Of a stretch of 11,046 bases of DNA, positions 4,494 through 11,046 are shown one piece after another. The notes below the pieces were generated by a model. The model did not search any database, had not been told where the DNA came from, and saw nothing but the letters and a program-made list of their open reading frames with translations. Position numbers and translations under genes: made by a program. Every line of letters begins with the position of its first letter. The stretch's first letter is position 1. The DNA lies in contig JABJFP010000207.1 of assembly GCA_018662715.1 (NCBI GenBank), forward strand, positions 1 through 11,046, written 5' to 3'. Source of the DNA: Methanobacteriota archaeon (GTDB lineage: Archaea; Thermoplasmatota; Poseidoniia; Poseidoniales; Poseidoniaceae).

Positions 4494-7103
4494 TTACTCG
4501 TGACGAATCCATTCACCTTCTGGTGTAACTTCCCAATATTGGAGTTCCTCTGAGACATCAACATACCAACCGGTTTGTCCTTGCTCTGTTGAAGGAGTGG
4601 CTTGCATAACACCGACCGCTCCGGCCTCTTTCGCTAGTTGGGCAATGCCCTCCGGAGATAAGCCGTGGCGTTCTGGCAACGGCGTGTTATCTTCAGCATC
4701 GGAGGATTTTGATAACTCTTCTTCATACTCCTCGTCTTCGTCATCCTCACCTTCATCAAAGGCATCATCGACCCAATCTTTACCTTCAGCAGAGGATGCC
4801 TTGCGAGCGAGAACGACGAGAACTGCAAGAATAAGACAAAGCAATAGAGCAGCCATGCTCATTGCAGTATTTGTGGAACCAACTGCTCCACCAAGAAGGA
4901 CTTCATCCACATCAAAGAAGGTTTGAGCAAGTAATCCGTTCCATCGTAGCGTGCAGGTCCGGTCCGTTCCGCCATCGTTCAAACTGAGTTCCCATGTTCC
5001 TTCGGTGACAAACTTAGCACTTCCTGCATTACAATCAATGGAAGTATTTTCCCCTTCAATAGCAACGATGTTTCCAAACTCATCAATTCCAAAGGCCTCA
5101 AGAAGAACAACATCGCCTTCAGCCATTGTTTCACGATTCAAACTGGCTTGAATACGGATTGGTTCGCCTGCAACAACAGTAAGAGGAATGACGTGGAGAG
5201 CGTCTTCTTCTTGAAGAATCAATTCATATGTTCCGCTTTCCTTTCCAGTGAACTGCCAGAATCCCAAACCGGTAGGCGAGGCTTCAAGTTCACCAAGGCT
5301 AGAATTTAATGGAGTTGTAACTGAGGTTGCTTCGGCAAGATTCCCATGAATATCAACCACTTGCACGAAGAGGTCAGTGGGTTCTCCAGCCTTTACGAGA
5401 AGCCCAGAATCCATGTCGGTCACAAGCCCGTGGGCCGTTCCAGCGGTCACTGTAATTCGGATCGTTGCAAAGACACCATCTGCATTAACTCGTATCTCAT
5501 GGCCTCCGACAGAAGTTGGAACCCAGCGGTTGGAATTAAGTATCATTTCGAGTGTAATATCTGAGTCATCAATGGTCCAATTCGATTCGATATCAGTGAG
5601 TTGATTCCCATATGCGTCATAAAACTGAGGACTGAGGTCAATTTCACCGTCTGCAGGAACCTGCTCTCCATCCCCGGGAAGCATGATGAAGGCTAACCGG
5701 CCTGGTTGTACATCAAAGCCGTATGTTGCTACAAACATCGACCCCGTTTCATTGTCAAACCAATTTCCTTCAAAGTACCATGATTGAATCGTCGTAGCCT
5801 GAATCAGCTGATAAGTCCCCATGTCCGAAATTTGTGAAGCATTCCCCATATTCATGTTGATAGTACCGTTAACGACCCAAGTATTTCCCTTTACGTCAAG
5901 AGCATTGAGAACAATTGCGACTTGATCACCAGCAAACGCAACGGCTGGTTCAACCATCATGACCAATTCTATGGCTTGTCCGTGCACGACTTCAACAACA
6001 AGCTGAGTCGACACGGTCCCATCAGTCCCTGTGAGCGTTGCCGTGCCGACTTCAGAAGGACTCCAGTACACATGACCATCATCGGTTGACAAGCCTCCTG
6101 AATCTGTTGACAATGAACCAATTTCAGGTGTTACAAAGCCGATGTATCCATTCTCATCTCTTCGGTCAAAAACAACTTCATATCGCTCTCCAGCAACAAA
6201 GGTTTCAGGGTCATTAACAAACTTGAGTTCGGAAGCAACCGCATCGCCAGGAATCACATCAATGAAGCCATTTCCTGTAATGTTCCCCGAGGTTGCGCTA
6301 ATGGCCCACCTGCCCGTATTGGTTGCTGAGTACTCGCCTTGAGCATTGAATGAGCCGTTCTCAGCGTACCATCCAATTGATGGGGTAAACGACAGCGGCA
6401 TTTCGTATCCATTTTGGTCAACCAATGTTGGTTGTATAAGCGTGATTGACCCTGCACGAACTTGCAGGTTTTGGCTGAAAACGAATTCATGTGGAGACCC
6501 TGCAGTTACTGTCGCAGTAGCTGAATCTTCAAGTTGATTAAACCGTACTTTCAATTCAAATGGCGAGGTTGTTTCAGGAGTAAATATAGGTGTGCCTTGA
6601 CCGAAATACATCCCGTTCAGGTCCCATACCATCCCTTCATTCCCTGCCATACGATTACCACGGCCGTCGATTAAATCAGCCGTTAATGGAGAGGCTTCTT
6701 TTGCTAAGAACTGTGTGCTCGTCACTTCAATTGATGTCGCAACACCGGGCGTTACTGTAATGTTAATACTGCCTTCAACGCCTTCATGCTCGGCTGTAAT
6801 TTCAACCGTTCCTGAAGACCAAGGATAAAACCACCCGTCTTCACTGATCGTCCCGTTTGAGACAGACCAATTCACATCTCCAACGATGACGGTATTTACT
6901 GCATCATAGATAATAGCCTCAAACTGAATGACCTCGTCGGCGGACACATCTTGCGGTGAACCGTCTACGACTACTCTGTCAGTCGTGCCTGCGTGAGCAG
7001 GAAGATTGGATTGTTCAAGTTCTGTGAGTGAATTCACATGAAGAGAAGGAACAATCATCGCTGCTGTAATTAGCAACACAATCAAGACGTTCTTACACTG
7101 CAT
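4494..7103 (-). CDS. Large cell-surface protein with signal peptide, about eight Ig-like repeats, membrane anchor and acidic Trp-rich tail
   Basis: 869 residues. MQCKNVLIVLLITAAMIVP is a signal peptide-like N-terminus. About eight beta-rich repeats of 82-93 residues fill residues 42-735. They are separated by a recurring linker of the form V-x-x-G-x-(A/P), seen as VTPGVA (118), VTAGSP (200), VIPGDA (283), VVHGQA (372), VQPGRL (465), VTAGTA (552) and VVAGEP (643). Inner motifs such as DxxGN (DGRGN, DVKGN, DAYGN, DIHGN, DEFGN) are typical of invasin/intimin-like bacterial Ig folds (Big family). C691 and C717 in the last repeat could form a disulfide. Residues 747-766 form a membrane helix. They are followed by RK, a Glu/Asp stretch (779-797) and a C-terminal tail ending YWEVTPEGEWIRHE. 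Many N-x-S/T sites suit archaeal surface glycosylation. The role is probably adhesion or a structural envelope protein; no enzymatic domain is visible. Confidence 0.85.
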   Translation of the reverse strand: MQCKNVLIVLLITAAMIVPSLHVNSLTELEQSNLPAHAGTTDRVVVDGSPQDVSADEVIQFEAIIYDAVNTVIVGDVNWSVSNGTISEDGWFYPWSSGTVEITAEHEGVEGSINITVTPGVATSIEVTSTQFLAKEASPLTADLIDGRGNRMAGNEGMVWDLNGMYFGQGTPIFTPETTSPFELKVRFNQLEDSATATVTAGSPHEFVFSQNLQVRAGSITLIQPTLVDQNGYEMPLSFTPSIGWYAENGSFNAQGEYSATNTGRWAISATSGNITGNGFIDVIPGDAVASELKFVNDPETFVAGERYEVVFDRRDENGYIGFVTPEIGSLSTDSGGLSTDDGHVYWSPSEVGTATLTGTDGTVSTQLVVEVVHGQAIELVMMVEPAVAFAGDQVAIVLNALDVKGNTWVVNGTINMNMGNASQISDMGTYQLIQATTIQSWYFEGNWFDNETGSMFVATYGFDVQPGRLAFIMLPGDGEQVPADGEIDLSPQFYDAYGNQLTDIESNWTIDDSDITLEMILNSNRWVPTSVGGHEIRVNADGVFATIRITVTAGTAHGLVTDMDSGLLVKAGEPTDLFVQVVDIHGNLAEATSVTTPLNSSLGELEASPTGLGFWQFTGKESGTYELILQEEDALHVIPLTVVAGEPIRIQASLNRETMAEGDVVLLEAFGIDEFGNIVAIEGENTSIDCNAGSAKFVTEGTWELSLNDGGTDRTCTLRWNGLLAQTFFDVDEVLLGGAVGSTNTAMSMAALLLCLILAVLVVLARKASSAEGKDWVDDAFDEGEDDEDEEYEEELSKSSDAEDNTPLPERHGLSPEGIAQLAKEAGAVGVMQATPSTEQGQTGWYVDVSEELQYWEVTPEGEWIRHE

Positions 7104-7109
7104 CAAAGT

Positions 7110-7116
7110 TCCCACC
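7110..7116 (-). promoter_or_regulatory. Ribosome binding site fixing the start of the 869-residue surface protein
   Basis: In the 16-nt gap between TAA (7122-7120) and ATG (7103-7101), the - strand reads GGTGGGA, which can pair with the archaeal anti-Shine-Dalgarno end, six bases before the start. This, with the signal peptide that follows, supports ATG 7103 over the much longer reading that begins inside the upstream gene at 7385. Confidence 0.6.
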
Positions 7117-7119
7117 AAG

Positions 7120-10100
7120 TTATTCTGTCCATTCTTCCCATTCTTCTTGGCCTGAAAGTCGGAACCACCACGTGCCTTCCTCATCTTCCCACCATTCGGT
7201 ACCATCTTCGTCAACTCGATAACTGTCATCATCTTCAACGGATGATTCGGTTTCAGTTGCCTCTTCGACTTCTGGTTCGGCAGCACTTGGGGCCGGACCG
7301 CTTGGGCCTGGCGCTGGACCACTTGGGCCTGGCGCTGGACCGCTTGGACCTGGTGCTGGACCGCTTGGGCCTGGCGCTGGACCACTTGGGCCTGGCGCTG
7401 GACCGCTTGGACCAGATGCTAGGCCGCTTGGACGTGATTTTGGTGATTCGTCTTCATCTTCATCATCGTAGTCGTCTTCATCCCAGCCTTCATTTCCGGA
7501 ACGCATGAACATGACCAACAAGACCAGCAACACAATTGCTACAAGTCCAAGAAGGCCTGCTCCAACGTAATACAATGTTCCGCCTGCTTCAAAGAAACCT
7601 GCTGTTGTTCCAGTCACTTCAATGTTGGAATCAACACGAACTGAACCCACATTGACACTGATTGTTTGGGCGCCATCGTCTAAGGTAGTGATGGTCCAAA
7701 CCTCTGAACTGATCATGGTAACAGTTGCACGTCCTGAAGCATCAACCTTGATGCTTGGAGGTACTGCGATTTCATTGTCAAATGCGTCAAATGCCCGGAT
7801 GTTAACCTCCAATGTTGCGAGTTGGTCCAATGTTGTCTTTGTCAAGTTGACTTCAAGACGATTGACCAAGCTCTGAGCGGTAACATTGATTTCTAAGATA
7901 GATTCAACATTGGTGTTAACACGATAAACAAGAGTGTGGATGCCTGCGACTTCAGCACCGTAGGTGTATGCACCATCCGTTTCGTCGTCTGCAATCAATC
8001 CTGAGACTTCTCCTTCATTCTCTGTCCACTGCACGTTCTGAGAGAATACGTTCCCGTACTGGTCTGTACCGTTGACATAAAATTGTATGAAATCACCAGC
8101 GGTTGGGTTTGAGTTTGTAACCGAGGCCATGACCGTAGTTGGTACACCGTGATATACGGTGAAACTCACTGAATCCGAGATGTTGTAGCCAGTGCCGCTA
8201 ATGCTGAAAGCAGTCACGGTGTAGGTACCAACATTCTCTGGAATCCAACTCATGTCACTAAGTAGCAATTCCGTTGTTGCATCAATAGTTTCGCCATTAG
8301 GCAAGTCAACCAGCCATGTTAGCTCACTAGCATCAATTCTATTGTTGTCCAAATCGTAAAGTTCTGCGCTGAAATCAACACCGTAATCTGCGGTCATGTC
8401 AAAGTTCGCGCCTGAAGTTTGTTGTGGGTTGGTTGCAGTTGCTGTCATGGATACGGTATGAAGGAAGCCGTGACCAACTGTTATGTTAATTGAAACAGCA
8501 TGTGAAACGGTTCCGTCAAAGTAAGTTGCCGTCATGATGTAGGCATCATCGCTAGCGAAGTAAGGTGTGAATACTGTGGAGTCGCCAAGTGACTTTTCGA
8601 GGAACGAAGAAGAATCACCCATTGTAGGATGATCCAGGCTCCAATTAGCTTGGACATCCCACTTGTTGCCTTTAGCATCAATAGCGCGTATCTTCGCCTC
8701 AATCGTCTCGTCTGCTGTGAGGTCAAAGGTTTCCCAAGTTGACTCCACATCATCAACGACGATAATCAGGGTCTGAATTTTACCTTCAACAACTGTGATG
8801 ACAACCTCCGCAAGGTTTGATTCATAGCGTGCTTCAATGGTTTTCGCACCTCGCGAAACGGGGTCCCATATTGCAGGAGAACCAGGAGTCAACTGGCCAT
8901 CTGCTTTCTTGGTCCAATTATCCGACGGTAAAATCACCGATAGGCGATTGCCACGGACGTCGACTCGAGTTGTGTTAATGTATACTCTATCGTCTGCAGT
9001 CACAGATGTCGATGAAGTATTGAGTTCCAAGAACTGAATTTCTCCATGACCGACGGTGATCATCATTTCATCCGCAGCACCGGAAACTGATGTCAAATTG
9101 AGCCACCAAGTTCCAACATGGTCAGGGAAGTATTGCTGGTTCAATTCCGAATAGTTACCGTTCGTTGTCGTCCATGTCAAATTACCAGCTTCTGCAAGGT
9201 CGAGTTGGTTACCAAACTGATCGAATACTTCTGCAGTAATGTCACACCATACGCCAGCAGGCACAGTGCCTGTACATCCATTGAGTTCAAAGTACGATGG
9301 AGCACCGCTGGTGACTGTAATGCTGACATCAACGAATGCACCCCCAGTAATTGCATGACGAACCTGAACGATGTGTGTTCCTGACGAGAATGGTTGGAAT
9401 ACGTTTGGAGTTACTGCATTCATGGTTCCGTTTGTTGGCGTGTAAATGATGGGTTCGCCGGGAACTGCGTTTCCGTGTTGGTCGACCATTTCAGCAGTGA
9501 TAGCAAGCGTTTCATCAGCCGAAATTGTCGCAGTTAGCGGTGAGACGACGAGGGTCACAGGCGCACCTGGTGTTACGGAGATGTTCTGGACACCACATAC
9601 CAAACCGAAGCATGCCTGAACTTGATGAGTTCCTGCCGTGGACGGAGTGAACAGTCCGTTAAGACCAATGGACCCTGATGTTGAAGTCCAAAGAACTGGC
9701 GGTGATTGAACCATGCTCAAATGGTCGTATGCTACTGAATTGAAGTTGACTGCAGTATCTGCATCCGTACTCACGGAGCCTGTTGGGGCAATATCAATCG
9801 AAGTAACATTTGTGGTATTGAGCAGCATCTTAGGACGGTTTTCAGAAGCAAGAGATTCACTTGATGAGAACGACGCATGTGCATGTCCTGTATTGGCGGT
9901 ACCAATCATAATCCAAGTGTGCTGACTGTTAACAGACATTCCTTCAACTCCAATATCGAACCATGCCCATCCTGTGCTGTCTACGTTAAGAACGGTGGTA
10001 GAGATTGGTGATGTTGCGTAATCAAGACCAGATTGCATACCCGGAGCACCCCAACTAATACCCGAAGTAGAACCGTTCCATGTTGCCGAGGTATGCGTCC

Positions 10101-11046
10101 AATTTGGGTTCAACACTTCATGAATTGAGAACGAAACTGATGTTGCCCCGCCTGCGGAAGTCCAACCGTCGACGTACATTCCAAGCGATGCAGAGTGTAC
10201 TTGTTGATAGACAGGGAAAGGAATCTGCCCGGTATCAAGCGACAGAGTAGCACGGCATTCGGCCGTCCACAATACTCCACAGAAGGTCCCTACTGCCAGA
10301 GCAGAGTCGCCACCAAAATTGTCGTCTCCAGATTCGGAATACAAACTAGTATCTTGGATGTTAGTATGTCCATAGGCTTCCACTTCGTTTCCTGTCTGGA
10401 AGGTGTATGTGAATGTCAAATCATTATTATCGACATGGTTTGGAGAGCCAATGGCAAAACTCCATCTGGACGATGAAGGTCCAGGAATGGACTGATTGAC
10501 ACCTTGTACCCACCACGTAAATACGGATCCTGCGCTCAAATTGTCGTTGAACCGGAAGGTTGTATTGGTGATTTCAGAATCTTCCCAAGATTTGTATTTA
10601 TAGACGCCTGATGCATTGGCCACGGTAAGAATGTAACCTGTGGCTCCGGTTAAAGGTGACCATGAAAGAATTGGACTCTGTAGAGGCGAGAGCACACCAC
10701 CAGACTCCGAGTAGAGCACAGTTCCGTCAAGTGGTCCAATCTGTACCGGCTGGCTTGGAGGAATGATTCCATCAACGTTATCGATGTATTCCAGTACGAG
10801 CGTTGGTCGCTGACTTGAGGTTGATGCGTCGGATGAATCAAAGACCAAAGTTGCGGATGATGTACCCACTCGCTTGAGCATAACGGTCATGGTTGTATTT
10901 CCGTTGGCAATGTTGCTCTGAGCAAGACTGGTGAGGTCCCAATCAACCCATCCACTGGGAGACAATGCTGGAATTGTTGTCCGTGTGATCTCAGAGGAAG
11001 AACATGTAGGTGCGTTGGCCCAAACCGTTGAAGATTCGCTGAATGG
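7120..11046 (-). CDS. Giant surface protein: DNRLRE/CBM96-like modules, Ig-like repeats, membrane anchor, GPSGPAP repeat, Trp/Glu-rich tail; 5' partial
   Basis: 1308 residues are visible and the frame is open through the window edge, so the N-terminus and signal peptide are missing. Residues 1-90 are the C-terminal half of a DNRLRE/CBM96-like module (SSTVWANAPT, GWVDWDLTSL, SSQRPTLVLEY). A fibronectin-like segment follows (about 95-200; SPILSWSPLTGATGYILTV, FTWWVQGVN). A second, complete module of the same kind spans about 215-415 (TSATWNG, GWAWFDIG, SENRPKMLLN). About eight Ig-like repeats (415-1145) carry DxxGN motifs and linkers such as VTPGAP, VTSGAP, VGHGEI, VVEGKI, VGHGFL and VYHGVP. 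Residues 1157-1181 form a membrane helix. Then come an acidic stretch (1187-1200), GPSGPAP repeats (1212-1253) and a C-terminus with two WW pairs (DGTEWWEDEEGTWWFR). DNRLRE-type modules are found in polysaccharide-active surface proteins, so glycan binding or adhesion is the best guess. The next gene starts 16 nt downstream and has the same plan. Confidence 0.86.
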   Translation of the reverse strand, partial: PFSESSTVWANAPTCSSSEITRTTIPALSPSGWVDWDLTSLAQSNIANGNTTMTVMLKRVGTSSATLVFDSSDASTSSQRPTLVLEYIDNVDGIIPPSQPVQIGPLDGTVLYSESGGVLSPLQSPILSWSPLTGATGYILTVANASGVYKYKSWEDSEITNTTFRFNDNLSAGSVFTWWVQGVNQSIPGPSSSRWSFAIGSPNHVDNNDLTFTYTFQTGNEVEAYGHTNIQDTSLYSESGDDNFGGDSALAVGTFCGVLWTAECRATLSLDTGQIPFPVYQQVHSASLGMYVDGWTSAGGATSVSFSIHEVLNPNWTHTSATWNGSTSGISWGAPGMQSGLDYATSPISTTVLNVDSTGWAWFDIGVEGMSVNSQHTWIMIGTANTGHAHASFSSSESLASENRPKMLLNTTNVTSIDIAPTGSVSTDADTAVNFNSVAYDHLSMVQSPPVLWTSTSGSIGLNGLFTPSTAGTHQVQACFGLVCGVQNISVTPGAPVTLVVSPLTATISADETLAITAEMVDQHGNAVPGEPIIYTPTNGTMNAVTPNVFQPFSSGTHIVQVRHAITGGAFVDVSITVTSGAPSYFELNGCTGTVPAGVWCDITAEVFDQFGNQLDLAEAGNLTWTTTNGNYSELNQQYFPDHVGTWWLNLTSVSGAADEMMITVGHGEIQFLELNTSSTSVTADDRVYINTTRVDVRGNRLSVILPSDNWTKKADGQLTPGSPAIWDPVSRGAKTIEARYESNLAEVVITVVEGKIQTLIIVVDDVESTWETFDLTADETIEAKIRAIDAKGNKWDVQANWSLDHPTMGDSSSFLEKSLGDSTVFTPYFASDDAYIMTATYFDGTVSHAVSINITVGHGFLHTVSMTATATNPQQTSGANFDMTADYGVDFSAELYDLDNNRIDASELTWLVDLPNGETIDATTELLLSDMSWIPENVGTYTVTAFSISGTGYNISDSVSFTVYHGVPTTVMASVTNSNPTAGDFIQFYVNGTDQYGNVFSQNVQWTENEGEVSGLIADDETDGAYTYGAEVAGIHTLVYRVNTNVESILEINVTAQSLVNRLEVNLTKTTLDQLATLEVNIRAFDAFDNEIAVPPSIKVDASGRATVTMISSEVWTITTLDDGAQTISVNVGSVRVDSNIEVTGTTAGFFEAGGTLYYVGAGLLGLVAIVLLVLLVMFMRSGNEGWDEDDYDDEDEDESPKSRPSGLASGPSGPAPGPSGPAPGPSGPAPGPSGPAPGPSGPAPGPSGPAPSAAEPEVEEATETESSVEDDDSYRVDEDGTEWWEDEEGTWWFRLSGQEEWEEWTE
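7295..7420 (-). repeat. 21-bp tandem repeat encoding GPSGPAP (five close copies plus a diverged sixth)
   Basis: Five near-identical 21-bp units start at 7295, 7316, 7337, 7358 and 7379, and a diverged copy starts at 7400. Units 1 and 4 are identical, as are units 2 and 5, so a 42-63-bp block may have been duplicated. Differences among the five (AGC/AGT, GGC/GGT, GCG/GCA on the coding strand) are all synonymous in the frame of the giant surface protein. This shows which frame is translated and that the peptide is conserved. The repeat lies just after the membrane helix and acidic stretch, so it is predicted to be cytoplasmic. Confidence 0.92.

Noticed and set aside
4597..4926. Serine-rich + strand frame
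   Set aside because: It is the antisense reading of the Asp/Glu-rich tail of the surface protein; low complexity, with no start signal.
7104..7385. N-terminal extension of the 869-residue surface protein back to an in-frame ATG at 7385
   Set aside because: It runs through the 21-bp repeat in another frame, where unit differences change the amino acids. It yields low-complexity Gln/Ala/Val sequence, and it places a signal peptide 94 residues inside the protein. ATG 7103 with GGTGGGA upstream fits better.
7295..7420. CRISPR array
   Set aside because: The units are directly adjacent with no spacers and encode a regular peptide in the frame of the surface protein.
7242..7508. Leu/Asp-rich + strand frame over the tandem repeat
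   Set aside because: Antisense shadow of the GPSGPAP repeat; no ribosome binding site and no family character.
1..11046. tRNA, rRNA, transposase or integrase genes, attachment sites
   Set aside because: No cloverleaf, conserved rRNA segment, transposase motif or terminal inverted repeats were seen on reading both strands.

Overview
The window looks like a piece of a marine planktonic euryarchaeal genome, most likely Marine Group II (Poseidoniales). This is an inference from gene style: very long Ig-repeat surface proteins with one C-terminal membrane anchor and an acidic, tryptophan-rich tail, Shine-Dalgarno-like sites, and tight gene packing. No rRNA or other taxonomic marker is present, so the assignment is tentative. 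No mobile element, CRISPR array or RNA gene was seen.

Left part (1-3963), mostly + strand: this is an aromatic-amine meta-cleavage locus with two other genes inserted. The window opens with the last 42 codons of an aldehyde dehydrogenase whose C-terminus resembles 2-hydroxymuconate/2-aminomuconate semialdehyde dehydrogenases. Next is a complete panB (ketopantoate hydroxymethyltransferase). A small multi-pass membrane protein of unknown function follows on the - strand. Then come two genes coupled by an ATGA overlap. The first encodes a LigB/AmnB-type class III extradiol dioxygenase with a complete set of iron ligands and catalytic histidine. The second encodes a non-catalytic AmnA-like subunit fused to a RidA-fold domain resembling 2-aminomuconate deaminase. 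Together, the dehydrogenase, dioxygenase and deaminase could turn 2-aminophenol (or a related o-aminophenol) into 2-aminomuconate semialdehyde, then 2-aminomuconate, then 4-oxalocrotonate. Later steps are not in the window, and the true substrate is inferred.

Middle (3979-4493): a convergent, bacterioferritin-like four-helix protein with part of its di-iron ligand set missing, followed by a short intergenic region holding its possible promoter and a T-rich candidate terminator for the next transcript.

Right part (4494-11046), all - strand: two very large surface proteins separated by 16 nt and probably co-transcribed. The upstream one (7120 to beyond the window end) has two DNRLRE/CBM96-like modules around a fibronectin-like segment, about eight Ig-like repeats, a membrane anchor, an acidic stretch, a GPSGPAP tandem repeat and a Trp/Glu-rich C-terminus. 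The downstream one (4494-7103) has a signal peptide, about eight Ig-like repeats of the same kind, an anchor, and an acidic tail ending in a related Trp-rich motif. They look like partners or paralogues of one cell-surface system, perhaps for adhesion or polysaccharide binding.
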